A stretch of DNA of 45,910 bases from an uncultured Prevotellaceae bacterium (GTDB lineage: Bacteria; Bacteroidota; Bacteroidia; Bacteroidales; Bacteroidaceae), in the NCBI GenBank assembly GCA_946404865.1, contig CAMJFC010000017.1:1-45910 (forward strand), written 5' to 3'. Of the stretch, positions 33,462-41,493 are shown piece after piece. Every line of letters begins with the position of its first letter. The stretch's first letter is position 1. The position numbers were made by a program, and so were the translations under genes. The notes under the pieces were generated by a model, which had not been told where the DNA came from, did no database searches, and was given only the letters and a program-made list of their open reading frames with translations.

Positions 33462-33683
33462 TTATTCCGGGTTTGATGGTTCGTCATCGAAGTGGTAGGT
33501 GATGTGCTGACCTTCGGCGAGCGGGGCGTCCAAATCAATGAGATGGCCGTATTGGTCGCACACCTCCATGTCCTCTGTCAAGGTATGGTCGATATGGTTC
33601 ATGCTGAAGTATTTCAGCAACGCATGGCGCACTTGTGCTCCTTTGAACACACGCACCGGGGAGTCGTTGACAATGATTTCCAT
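33462..33683 (-). CDS. Small conserved-looking protein upstream of the 5'-nucleotidase
   Basis: 73 residues, acidic, cytosolic. It opens MEIIVNDSPVRVFKGAQVRH and ends ITYHFDDEPSNPE, with the middle YGHLIDLDAPLAEGQ. The strand-helix-strand spacing resembles a small beta-grasp (ThiS/MoaD-like) fold, but the Gly-Gly tail of sulfur carriers is missing. I do not recognise it. It is real on context: it has a TAAATTTG promoter box, a proper start and a 4-base gap to the 5'-nucleotidase. Confidence 0.65.
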   Translation of the reverse strand: MEIIVNDSPVRVFKGAQVRHALLKYFSMNHIDHTLTEDMEVCDQYGHLIDLDAPLAEGQHITYHFDDEPSNPE

Positions 33684-33709
33684 GGGCTTTTTTAGTTGGT
33701 TTGTTCGTG

Positions 33710-33740
33710 CAAATTTAAAAAAAATAAACGATAATACGAA
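33710..33740 (-). promoter_or_regulatory. Promoter of the small protein / 5'-nucleotidase operon
   Basis: Minus strand: TTCG (33737-33740), 19 bases, TAAATTTG (33710-33717), 26 bases upstream of the start at 33683. Confidence 0.6.
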
Positions 33741-33766
33741 ATTAAAATAAGAAAATCCGACTGTTA

Positions 33767-33798
33767 TTTGGTCATTTTGGCATTTTCCACTAACTTTG
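33767..33798 (+). promoter_or_regulatory. Promoter of the nucleoside permease gene
   Basis: TTTG (33767-33770), 20 bases, TAACTTTG (33791-33798): exact consensus. Start codon at 33872. It is divergent from the 5'-nucleotidase promoter. Confidence 0.8.
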
Positions 33799-33871
33799 TA
33801 GTCTATTTTTATCTTCTATTCTTTACTCTTCTCTCATTCATCAGTAATCATTCACCAATCTATCATCAACT

Positions 33872-35164
33872 ATGGGCCAACAAATAGCAAGTAACAAGCA
33901 GTTGAGAAATGTCCTTATCGTTATGAATTTCCTCCAGTTTGCCGTCTGGGGAGCCTACCTCACTTCCATGGGACGCTACCTCGGCAACATCGGACTTGGA
34001 CCCCATATCGGCTGGTTCTATTCTATGCAGGGCATCGTTTCCATCTTTATGCCCGCACTGATGGGCATCATTGCCGACCGATGGGTGCCGGCGCAACGAC
34101 TGTTAGGCTTATGCCACCTCATGGCTGGTCTGTCGATGATCGGTGTGGCGCTCTACGGCGCATCGGCCGGGGAGAACACGCAGTTTGCCGTCATCTTCTC
34201 TATTTACTCTTTGTCGGTGGCATTTTATATGCCCACGTTGGCGTTGTCGTTCTCCGTGGCATATTCCGGTCTTTCCAATGCGGGACTCGACACCATTCAG
34301 GCTTTCCCGCCCATTCGTGTGTTCGGAACCATCGGATTCATTGTCACTATGTGGTTCGTCGACCTCGCCGGATTCCAAAACAACTATATGCAGTTCATCA
34401 CATCGGGTGTACTCAGTCTGGTGCTCTTCGCTTACTCGTTCTTCCTGCCGAAGTGCGCCGTGAATAAAAACCCGGAGAAGAAATCGTTTGTCGATGCTTT
34501 CGGACTGCGGGCGTTCACGCTCTTCAAACAAAAGAAGATGGCCATTTTCTTCATCTTCTCCATGTTGCTCGGTGTGTGTCTGCAAATTACCAACAGTTTT
34601 GCCAATCCGTTTATCTTCAGTTTCGCTGCCGACCCGCAGTATGCTGACACCTTCGGCGTGCAGCACTCGAACATGCTTATCTCGCTCTCGCAAATCAGTG
34701 AGACGTGCTGCATCCTCCTTATCCCGTTCTTCATGAAACGGTTTGGTATCAAGAATGTGATGCTCATCGCCATGTTCGCATGGGTGCTCCGATTTGGTCT
34801 CTTCGGATTGGGCAATCCCGGTTCGGGCGTATGGCTCTTCGTCATCTCCATGATTGTCTATGGCGTGGCATTCGACTTCTTCAACATCTCAGGCTCGCTC
34901 TTTGTCGAGAACACGGTCAACTCGTCCATGCGTTCCTCGGCACAAGGTGTGTTCATGCTTATGACCAACGGTATAGGAGCTACCATCGGTACGCTTGTGG
35001 CACAGAAAATCATCAACAGCTATACCACCCAGCAAACCTTTGGTAATGATGTGCTCACAGTGGGCGACTGGCCCACTTGCTGGTTCATCTTCGCCGCATA
35101 CGCCCTTGTGGTGTGTGTCTCCTTCGCCCTGATCTTCCGTCCCAAAGATGTGGAGGCCGGATGA
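33872..35164 (+). CDS. Nucleoside:H+ symporter-like MFS permease (NupG/XapB type)
   Basis: 430 residues with 12 predicted membrane helices. The N-terminus LRNVLIVMNFLQFAVWGAYL and GWFYSMQGIVSIFMPALMGI match the nucleoside:H+ symporter branch of the major facilitator superfamily; ADRWVPAQRLLG is the loop 2-3 motif. The C-terminal half has FDFFNISGSLFVENTVNSSM and SSAQGVFMLMTNGIGATIGT, also typical. It would import nucleosides released by the divergently encoded 5'-nucleotidase. The stop codon is directly followed by the nuclease-family gene, so they are likely cotranscribed. Confidence 0.9.
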   Translation: MGQQIASNKQLRNVLIVMNFLQFAVWGAYLTSMGRYLGNIGLGPHIGWFYSMQGIVSIFMPALMGIIADRWVPAQRLLGLCHLMAGLSMIGVALYGASAGENTQFAVIFSIYSLSVAFYMPTLALSFSVAYSGLSNAGLDTIQAFPPIRVFGTIGFIVTMWFVDLAGFQNNYMQFITSGVLSLVLFAYSFFLPKCAVNKNPEKKSFVDAFGLRAFTLFKQKKMAIFFIFSMLLGVCLQITNSFANPFIFSFAADPQYADTFGVQHSNMLISLSQISETCCILLIPFFMKRFGIKNVMLIAMFAWVLRFGLFGLGNPGSGVWLFVISMIVYGVAFDFFNISGSLFVENTVNSSMRSSAQGVFMLMTNGIGATIGTLVAQKIINSYTTQQTFGNDVLTVGDWPTCWFIFAAYALVVCVSFALIFRPKDVEAG

Positions 35165-35168
35165 GGCT

Positions 35169-35720
35169 ATGGCATTAGTTCAACTCAAATACAAAGGTTC
35201 GTCCGAAATCGTCGGTTCCGACGAGGTCGGACTGCTCCTTTTGACAACGCTCGACGAGTCGCTCCAACTCACCATCGTTTGTGAGCGCGACATGATCAGG
35301 CAGTTTATCCTGCGTGAGTCGCATCAGGTACCCACCGACAGGTTTCTGCCTGAGGTGTTGTGGCATGTCATTTCCGGGCTTACAGAATCGCAGTTTCAAA
35401 TCATCATCAGCAGTGTTCATGACGGACAATATACGGTCATCCTATATCATAATGATTCGCTGATGACGGTGCCCGTGCGTGCCAGCGATGCAGTGTTATT
35501 ATCCATGGTATCGCATATTCCGATTCTCATCGAGGAGAAACTGCTCAAGGGGCAGGCGGTGCCCTATCACCAGGAGGCCAAAGGGGTGCCCATCCCCATC
35601 AATGTGCTCAGCAAGGAGATGCTCCAAAAAGCCCTCGACCGCGCCATTGCCGAAGAGAATTATGAAGAAGCCTCGCATCTGCGCGATGAACTCCGCCGAA
35701 GAAATGAAAGTGCAAAGTGA
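35169..35720 (+). CDS. Bifunctional nuclease (DUF151) domain protein with UVR motif
   Basis: 183 residues from the ATG at 35169 (MALVQLKYKGSSE); an in-frame ATG at 35148 overlaps the permease end and is less likely. Residues about 1-125 are the bifunctional-nuclease DUF151 domain (ERDMIRQFILRESHQVPTDR, then VPVRASDAVLLSMVSHIPIL with the conserved Arg-Ala-Ser-Asp-Ala). The C-terminus (about 148-183) is a UVR motif (LQKALDRAIAEENYEEASHL, then RDELRR) like that linking UvrB and UvrC. The domain has been linked to nucleic-acid cleavage in plants; the bacterial role is unclear. It lies between a nucleoside permease and rsmE. Confidence 0.88.
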   Translation: MALVQLKYKGSSEIVGSDEVGLLLLTTLDESLQLTIVCERDMIRQFILRESHQVPTDRFLPEVLWHVISGLTESQFQIIISSVHDGQYTVILYHNDSLMTVPVRASDAVLLSMVSHIPILIEEKLLKGQAVPYHQEAKGVPIPINVLSKEMLQKALDRAIAEENYEEASHLRDELRRRNESAK

Positions 35721-35741
35721 CAATTTTGCACCCCGTAAACA

Positions 35742-36464
35742 ATGAAAGAATCACGTTATTTCTACGTACCGAATGCCACGGAGCTGACGCAACTGCCTGA
35801 TGAAGAGGGGGCTCATGCCGTGCGCGTGCTCCGACTCAAAGAGGGTGACGAAATCTTCCTCATGGATGGGTGCGGTTCATTCTACCAAGCCGAGGTGACT
35901 ATTGCCCGGCAGAAATGTTGCGCATACCATATCATTGAGACGCTGCCGCAACAACGCACGTGGCGTGGCAGGGTGCACCTGGCCGTTGCACCCACCAAGA
36001 TGATGGAGCGCATGGAGTGGCTGGCGGAGAAGGCTACGGAGTTGGGACTCGATGAGGTGACGTTCCTGAACTGCCAGTTTTCCGAACGTAAGGTGGTACG
36101 CACGGACCGCATCGGGAAAATCGTGGTGGCGGCTGCCAAACAGAGTCGCAAACCATGGATGCCGGTGGTCAATGAGATGACTCCGTTTCATGACTTCGTC
36201 TCGCAGCCGCGTGCCGGCCTGAGATATATCGCTCATTGCTATGAAGAAATCGAACGTCGCGACCTTTTCGAACTGTTGGGCGAAGCATGCCCCGACGAGG
36301 AGGTGACGGTGCTCATCGGTCCCGAAGGTGACTTCTCCGTCGATGAGGTGCGACTCGCCATGGCTCATGGCTTCATCCCCGTCTCATTAGGAACTTCCAG
36401 ATTGCGTACGGAGACGGCCGCGCTTTCTGCTGTTATGATGGCTCATTTAACCAAACGAATATGA
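35742..36464 (+). CDS. rsmE: 16S rRNA m3U1498 methyltransferase RsmE
   Basis: 240 residues, normal RsmE length. The N-terminal PUA-like part (about 1-75) has HAVRVLRLKEGDEIFLMDG. The SPOUT methyltransferase domain has the knotted C-terminal motifs VTVLIGPEGDFSVDEV and VSLGTSRLRTETAALSAVMM, which bind S-adenosylmethionine. MMERMEWLAEKATELGLDEV and SERKVVRTDR are also characteristic. It methylates U1498 of 16S rRNA. The stop codon overlaps the start of the DUF4836 gene by 4 bases. Confidence 0.95.
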   Translation: MKESRYFYVPNATELTQLPDEEGAHAVRVLRLKEGDEIFLMDGCGSFYQAEVTIARQKCCAYHIIETLPQQRTWRGRVHLAVAPTKMMERMEWLAEKATELGLDEVTFLNCQFSERKVVRTDRIGKIVVAAAKQSRKPWMPVVNEMTPFHDFVSQPRAGLRYIAHCYEEIERRDLFELLGEACPDEEVTVLIGPEGDFSVDEVRLAMAHGFIPVSLGTSRLRTETAALSAVMMAHLTKRI

Positions 36465-37813
36465 AACAGTTTTTTTATGCCTTCTTACTGGTGGCTGCCA
36501 TGCTCATGGCTTCATGCTCCAAAAAGGATTATGTCAACGTCATTCCACACGACAGCATCGCGCTGATGGCGGTGGATATGAAGAATATGGAGTTACCGCA
36601 AGTCGCGGTGGCTCCCAATCAACAGAGTTTGCCTTTTTTGGCTGGTATGTTTGGCATCGACCTGTCGGTGCCTGTCTATGCCTTCGAAACGAAAGAGGGG
36701 AATATCGGTGTCTGTGCCAAGGTGGATGATGTGGAGAAGGTGAAAGCGTGTGTCAACGATATGTTGGTCAAACAGGATGTTTGCACACCGCTTACTCAAC
36801 GAAAAGACTTCCTCTTTTCGGTCGTGAAGAACAGTTGGATGCTTGGCCTCTCCGATGATGCGCTGCTCATCATGGGACCGGTCGTACCATCCGCACAATC
36901 ACAACTCCAACTGCAGATGGCTAAATTCTTGGAGGCTGACTCTGATAAAGGTATCAAGGATTCTCCCGTATTCGCCAAATTAGATTCGCTCAACGCGCCG
37001 GTGAAACTGGTGGCACAGGCTCAGGCTCTGCCTGAACAGGTGGCGGCGCCGTTGTCACTTGGAGCACCGAAAGATGCTGATGCCTCTCAGGTGCTCATCG
37101 CTGCTGAAATGAAGACGGAGGACAATTGCCTGATGCTCCATTCGCAGGCGTTCTCACTCAATGAGAAAATCAATGGAGCTATTCAGGAAAACCTGAAAGC
37201 GTTACGTCCTATCGGCAATCAATACATCAAAGAGGCTTCTGCCGATGATGCGGCGGCGGTGTTCCTCAATGTGGATGGCGCTAAATTCCTCGACATCGTT
37301 AAAGCCAATAAGAGCTTGCAGTTGCTGCTCACGGGGGTGAATACGGCAGTGGACATGGACAATATTATCCGGAGCATCAATGGCGAGGTGGCTTTCTTCG
37401 TGAGGGATGGGCGCAGTGCGGATTGGACAATGTATGCCCAACTGGCTAAGACGGATTTCCTCGCCGATGTGGAGTATTGGAAACAGTCGGCACCACAAGG
37501 CATGACCATTCAAGACCACGGAAAGAATGCTTTTCGGGTGATAGGGGGAGATGAGAAGTTCCTTTTCGGTGTGACCGACGACAAACAGTTTTATGCTGCC
37601 ACCAACGATTCGTTGGTCATATCGGAAGGTCGGAAGAACGCAAATCCAGCCCCGCAGAGCCTCACGGATAAACTGCAAGGACAGCACATGGCGGTGGTGG
37701 TGAACATCGCTCAACTCCTCGGACCGCAAGCCGACCTGGCGCTCTCGTACGTCCAATCCATCTTCGGTCCCATCGACCATGTCGTTTATACCTTGTCTTC
37801 CAATTCAAAATAA
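36461..37813 (+). CDS. DUF4836 family lipoprotein
   Basis: 450 residues. The N-terminus is a lipoprotein signal with lipobox MASC and acylated Cys19. After it comes YVNVIPHDSIALMAVDMKNM, the DUF4836 opening (a protein that guards against small 'P-D' turns: VIPxDS). Repeated alpha/beta segments follow: EGNIGVCAKVDDVEKVKACV, LFSVVKNSWMLGLSDDALLI, and near the C-terminus FLFGVTDDKQFYAATNDSLV. The family is common in Bacteroidales and of unknown function. It sits between rsmE and the ABC exporter pair, 70 bases before the ATPase gene. Confidence 0.85.
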   Translation: MKQFFYAFLLVAAMLMASCSKKDYVNVIPHDSIALMAVDMKNMELPQVAVAPNQQSLPFLAGMFGIDLSVPVYAFETKEGNIGVCAKVDDVEKVKACVNDMLVKQDVCTPLTQRKDFLFSVVKNSWMLGLSDDALLIMGPVVPSAQSQLQLQMAKFLEADSDKGIKDSPVFAKLDSLNAPVKLVAQAQALPEQVAAPLSLGAPKDADASQVLIAAEMKTEDNCLMLHSQAFSLNEKINGAIQENLKALRPIGNQYIKEASADDAAAVFLNVDGAKFLDIVKANKSLQLLLTGVNTAVDMDNIIRSINGEVAFFVRDGRSADWTMYAQLAKTDFLADVEYWKQSAPQGMTIQDHGKNAFRVIGGDEKFLFGVTDDKQFYAATNDSLVISEGRKNANPAPQSLTDKLQGQHMAVVVNIAQLLGPQADLALSYVQSIFGPIDHVVYTLSSNSK

Positions 37814-37834
37814 TCTCAAAATCCCCACATACGT

Positions 37835-37866
37835 CTCCACTCCTTCACTCCTCCACTCCTTCACTC
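37835..37866. repeat. Perfect 16-bp tandem duplication
   Basis: CTCCACTCCTTCACTC occurs twice head to tail (37835-37850 and 37851-37866), just before the ABC ATPase start at 37884. Noncoding. Confidence 0.9.
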
Positions 37867-37883
37867 CCCAAATAATTCCTTCC

Positions 37884-38528
37884 ATGCACTCCATCAAATT
37901 TGACAATGTCCTTCCCCAAGTGTTCGCCCATAGCGAAAACCTTCAGTCTGACATCTGGCGTAACAATGCCGTTTTCGAAAAAGGTAAATGTTATCTGCTC
38001 CAGGCTGACAGCGGACAGGGGAAAAGCACCTTTTGTAGTTATGTCATTGGTTATCGCAATGACTATACAGGCCATATCTGGTTTGATGGAAGTGATGTGG
38101 CACAATACCGTCAGGTGGATTGGGTCAATGTAAGAAAACTGCACGTCAGTTACCTCTTCCAAGAATTGAGACTGTTTCCGGAATTGACGGCCATGGAGAA
38201 TGTTGAAATCAAAAATTCGCTGACGAAACATAAAACACGGCAACAACTCTTGGAGTGGTTCGAGCGCCTGGGCATTGCTGATAAAGTCAACGAGAAAGTT
38301 GAGGTGATGTCGTTCGGACAGCAACAACGGGTGGCGTTGATGAGGGCGCTCGCGCAACCTTTCGACTTCATCCTGGCCGATGAGCCCATCAGTCATCTTG
38401 ACGATAATAATGCGTTGGTGATGGGCGAGGTGATGATGGAGGAGGTTAAGGCGCAAGGTGCCGGTGTCATCGCTACGTCTATCGGCAAACATATTCCACT
38501 CCAATACGATCAAATATTCAAATTATGA
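37884..38528 (+). CDS. ABC transporter ATP-binding protein (LolD/MacB-like)
   Basis: 214 residues from the start at 37884 (MHSIKFDNVLPQVF); the longer frame from 37779 runs through the 16-bp repeat. The Walker A loop is ADSGQGKST (41-49), with Ala in place of the usual first Gly. The Q-loop is YLFQELRLFPELTAMENVEI. The signature is MSFGQQQRVALMRAL (142-156) instead of LSGGQ, and Walker B is FDFILADEP, followed by the D-loop SHLDD. This looks like a functional but divergent ATPase. It overlaps the permease start by 4 bases, so the two form one transporter. Substrate unknown. Confidence 0.85.
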   Translation: MHSIKFDNVLPQVFAHSENLQSDIWRNNAVFEKGKCYLLQADSGQGKSTFCSYVIGYRNDYTGHIWFDGSDVAQYRQVDWVNVRKLHVSYLFQELRLFPELTAMENVEIKNSLTKHKTRQQLLEWFERLGIADKVNEKVEVMSFGQQQRVALMRALAQPFDFILADEPISHLDDNNALVMGEVMMEEVKAQGAGVIATSIGKHIPLQYDQIFKL

Positions 38529-39727
38529 GACTTGTCTGGAAACTTCTACGTCAGCATATCAGCATACCGCAGTTCATTGGATTCTTTTTTGCCAACCTTT
38601 TCGGCATGTTGATCATCCTACTCGGGGTGCAGTTCTATAACGATGTAAAATCTGTGTTCGAGGCCAAAGACTCGTTCTTGAAGGCTGATTATCTCATTAT
38701 GAATAAACAGATTGGCATGGGCAGCACCATCTCGGGACGTGCCAACCACTTCAACGGGGCGGAGATGGATGAGGTGAGCCAGCAATCGTTCGTAAAAAAC
38801 GTGGGGAAATTCACGCTGGCTGACTACCGCGTCTATGCGGTCATGGGGGTGCAAGGGCAGAGGGTCATCAGCTCGGAGATATTCATCGAAAGTATTCCCG
38901 ACGATTTCGTAGAGATAGATGAGTCGCAGTGGCATTTCCAAGAGGGGAGCCATGAGGTGCCAATCATCTTGCCGCGCTCCTATATCAATATGTACAACTT
39001 CGGTTATGCGCAGACGCATTCCATGCCGAAAATCGGAGAGGGATTGCTTAGTATGATTGATTTTGAACTGAATCTAAGGGGTAACGGACACGATGAGGAC
39101 TTCCATGGTCGTGTGGTGGGATTCTCCGGACGCATCAGCTCGATTCTGGTGCCACAGGCGTTCATGGACTGGAGCAACGCTTATTTTGCACCACAAGCAG
39201 AACAGCAACCCGTGCGTCTGATTGTTGAAGTGAACAACCCTGCCGATGAACGGATAACAAAGTTCCTCGATGAAAAAGGGTATGAGGTGGAGACGGAGCA
39301 ACTCGATGCAGAGAAAATCACTTATCTGCTCAAGGTCATCGTGGCTATCGTGATTGCCATTGGACTCGTCATCTCATTGCTGAGCTTCTATATCTTGATG
39401 CTGAGCATCTATCTATTGGTACAGAAGAATACGGAGAAACTGCAAAATCTCATGTTAATCGGCTATGCCCCACGCACGGTGGCATGGCCTTACCAGTGTC
39501 TGACCATTATACTCAATGCCGTGGTGCTCATCATTGCCCTCGTGTTGGTGGCGGTGCTCAGAAAGTATTACATGAACATCATCGAAGCCATTTATCCGCA
39601 ATTAGCCGGCAGTTCCATGCTGCCGGCTATCCTTGTGGGCTTCGTGATTTTCATCCTTGTCTCTCTCGTCAATGTGTTCGTCATCCATCGAAAGATTCAA
39701 AAACTCATTCACCTGAAACGCGCTTAA
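38525..39727 (+). CDS. FtsX/MacB-like ABC transporter permease
   Basis: 400 residues. One N-terminal helix (about 14-38) is followed by a large extracytoplasmic domain (about 40-265) and a C-terminal FtsX-type membrane domain with three helices (about 268-300, 325-350, 365-390). The segment YILMLSIYLLVQKNTEKLQN, then LMLIGYAPRTVAWPYQ, is the FtsX coupling pattern. It pairs with the upstream ATPase. The layout matches MacB/LolE mechanotransmission transporters, not a classic pump channel. It probably acts on lipoproteins, peptides or cell-wall enzymes in the periplasm. No partner membrane-fusion protein is encoded next to it. Confidence 0.85.
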   Translation: MRLVWKLLRQHISIPQFIGFFFANLFGMLIILLGVQFYNDVKSVFEAKDSFLKADYLIMNKQIGMGSTISGRANHFNGAEMDEVSQQSFVKNVGKFTLADYRVYAVMGVQGQRVISSEIFIESIPDDFVEIDESQWHFQEGSHEVPIILPRSYINMYNFGYAQTHSMPKIGEGLLSMIDFELNLRGNGHDEDFHGRVVGFSGRISSILVPQAFMDWSNAYFAPQAEQQPVRLIVEVNNPADERITKFLDEKGYEVETEQLDAEKITYLLKVIVAIVIAIGLVISLLSFYILMLSIYLLVQKNTEKLQNLMLIGYAPRTVAWPYQCLTIILNAVVLIIALVLVAVLRKYYMNIIEAIYPQLAGSSMLPAILVGFVIFILVSLVNVFVIHRKIQKLIHLKRA

Positions 39728-39763
39728 ATCCTGCGTTTTAGATAAGCCGTTAGGCCGTCCCCA

Positions 39764-40096
39764 TCAAACCTCCTTCGTCACCACGGCGAAAAAGACCAAA
39801 TCATCGTCACCATCATTATACATGGCGTGTGAATGCCCCATCGGACAGTAATGAACCTGTCCGGCTTGGATTTCTTCCCGTGTGCCGTCCATGTCGTAGT
39901 GGCCGTGTCCGCTGAGGATATACATGATTTCAGTATTTCTCTCATGGCAGTGGTAACCGATACTCGAACCGGGAGTCAGACGGTTGAACATGATTTTTTG
40001 TCCGTCGTCCACGAAGCCCCGTGTGCCCATATGGCCTTCACCGCCTTTAAATTTCTCTACAAGTTGCTCTTCAATGTGCTGATAATCGATAATCAT
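39764..40096 (-). CDS. Small cupin-domain protein
   Basis: 110 residues, a single cupin barrel. The two cupin motifs are visible: GSSIGYHCHERNTEIMYILS (His-x-His...Glu metal ligands, about 60-79) and HYCPMGHSHAMYNDGDDDLV (second His motif). The protein binds a metal or a small ligand. Family members include isomerases and sugar-binding proteins; the substrate cannot be told. It stands alone, convergent with the ABC permease. Confidence 0.9.
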   Translation of the reverse strand: MIIDYQHIEEQLVEKFKGGEGHMGTRGFVDDGQKIMFNRLTPGSSIGYHCHERNTEIMYILSGHGHYDMDGTREEIQAGQVHYCPMGHSHAMYNDGDDDLVFFAVVTKEV

Positions 40097-40123
40097 AGTT
40101 TACATGGTTTGGTTAATAATGGG

Positions 40124-40131
40124 CAAAAATA
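40124..40131 (-). promoter_or_regulatory. Putative -7 box for the cupin gene
   Basis: Minus strand TATTTTTG fits TAnnTTTG, 28 bases upstream of the start at 40096; CTTG lies 19 bases further up as a weak -33. Confidence 0.45.
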
Positions 40132-40174
40132 CAAATATTTTTTGGTTCTACAAGTTTTTATTGGCTTTTAAAAC

Positions 40175-41041
40175 TCAAAAATCTATTCCGAACGAGATGG
40201 ACTGGAATTTCGGTCCCCAATCAGACTTCAACACATCCATGGGACTGTATTTCACGTAGAAACTGATGATGGGGTTATATACTCGCAACATCCAGTCGAT
40301 GGTCAGCACACGTTGGTGAATGTCTTTGTCTACAAATTTGTGTGTGCCTCCATCCAACTTATATTTGGTCTTCATGCTGCCGTAAACGTTCCAGTTCAGC
40401 ACGGGACCGAAACCGAACCCGAAATGGGGTGATATCTTATAGCAGTATTCGAAAGGTATAGCCAGACTGAGCACCTTGAAACGGGAAAACTTGGGATTGG
40501 CATCTGTCGGGTAGCCTGTGGTGATGATATGCCCGTTCTCGTCCTTGTCAAACCTCGTATTGCCCGTCATTCGGTAGTTGCGCCAGTCGAGGGCAAATCC
40601 CACGGACAGACGGTGATGCTCTTGCGGGTCAAAATAATGGTTATATTGAGCGATGGTCCACATGAGTTCAATAGAACTGGTCGTGCTGAAATCAACACCT
40701 TCGTCGCAGTTGATAGCATTGACCATGCCAAGGGCGAATTTCATCACGAGTTCGTTTCTCGTCCTGTTGTCATCGCCGGAGTTCATCTTTACCCCAAGAG
40801 TCCAACGGTCATGGTTGATGGTGGTCTTGCTCACATAGTTGTCATCCACCAACTGTATGCTGTTCTGGTAGTGATAGCCCTCATCGTCCTCGCGTCCTTT
40901 TACTTCGATGGTCTGGATGGAGTCGCCCGTGATGATACTCACGCTTTGGGGCTTGTTGATGACGATGGTGTCGTTGTCTGTCGGTTCCGCATAGAGACCT
41001 AATGCGTAGGCCATGGCCATGCAAGTGATGATTCTTTTCAT
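40175..41041 (-). CDS. Outer-membrane beta-barrel-type protein in an ECF sigma operon
   Basis: 288 residues with a signal peptide (about 1-18, MKRIITCMAMAYALGLYA). Residues 20-75 are polar and possibly periplasmic. The rest alternates strands such as WTLGVKMNSGDDNRTRNELV, RLSVGFALDWRNYRMTG and FGFGFGPVLNWNVYGSM, and ends GPKFQSISFGIDF, a terminal strand with Phe. It is the last gene of the operon sigma factor, anti-sigma, DUF6108-like, this gene (4-base gap to the gene before it). It may be the outer-membrane output or sensor of this ECF circuit; that is inference. Confidence 0.78.
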   Translation of the reverse strand: MKRIITCMAMAYALGLYAEPTDNDTIVINKPQSVSIITGDSIQTIEVKGREDDEGYHYQNSIQLVDDNYVSKTTINHDRWTLGVKMNSGDDNRTRNELVMKFALGMVNAINCDEGVDFSTTSSIELMWTIAQYNHYFDPQEHHRLSVGFALDWRNYRMTGNTRFDKDENGHIITTGYPTDANPKFSRFKVLSLAIPFEYCYKISPHFGFGFGPVLNWNVYGSMKTKYKLDGGTHKFVDKDIHQRVLTIDWMLRVYNPIISFYVKYSPMDVLKSDWGPKFQSISFGIDF

Positions 41042-41045
41042 ATCA

Positions 41046-41477
41046 TTATTTCATGTTTAATGTTTTGTTCAGTTCTTCAAGTGATGTCAGCGTTCCCTCC
41101 ATGTAGATGACGGTTACCTCGCTGCGCTCTCCTTTTTGCTTCGACTTGTAGCAGAGGAAACGGTTCTTCTCGTCCTTCCGGGGCAGTTGCAACATCAATG
41201 TCTTCACTTTCTTGCCTTGATATTCTGAGGCAAAGACGTTCTCCTCCTTCATCAAGGAATAGACGGATTGGGCCTCTTCTTTCGTGCCGGTAAAGCTGAT
41301 GCTGTGAAAGAAACTGAGGTGGTATTCGCTCAGCATCTTTCCTCGCACTCGTGTCTCCACCAAACGCTCCTGTGGGATAATTTTGCCTTCGTATAAGGGC
41401 ATGATCCGTAGGCCGTTCTGTGCCTTGAGCGCAAGGGTTGTCAGTACCAGCAATGATAAAATGATGATTCGTTTCAT
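41046..41477 (-). CDS. DUF6108-like exported protein
   Basis: 143 residues from the start at 41477, where a signal peptide begins (MKRIIILSLLVLTTLALKAQ); the frame is open farther upstream but that part lies inside the anti-sigma gene. The mature region has LRIMPLYEGKIIPQERLVET, FFHSISFTGTKEEAQSVYSL and EVTVIYMEGTLTSLEELNK. I associate this with the DUF6108 family of Bacteroidales from memory; it is uncertain. The repeated small alpha/beta pattern looks like a periplasmic ligand- or protein-binding module. The gap to the anti-sigma gene is 16 bases and to the outer-membrane gene 4 bases. Confidence 0.72.
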   Translation of the reverse strand: MKRIIILSLLVLTTLALKAQNGLRIMPLYEGKIIPQERLVETRVRGKMLSEYHLSFFHSISFTGTKEEAQSVYSLMKEENVFASEYQGKKVKTLMLQLPRKDEKNRFLCYKSKQKGERSEVTVIYMEGTLTSLEELNKTLNMK

Positions 41478-41493
41478 ATCGTTGGGTGTTTGC

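Noticed and set aside
33458..33538. N-terminal extension of the 5'-nucleotidase
   Set aside because: It overlaps the small upstream gene and would bury the signal peptide that begins at 33457.
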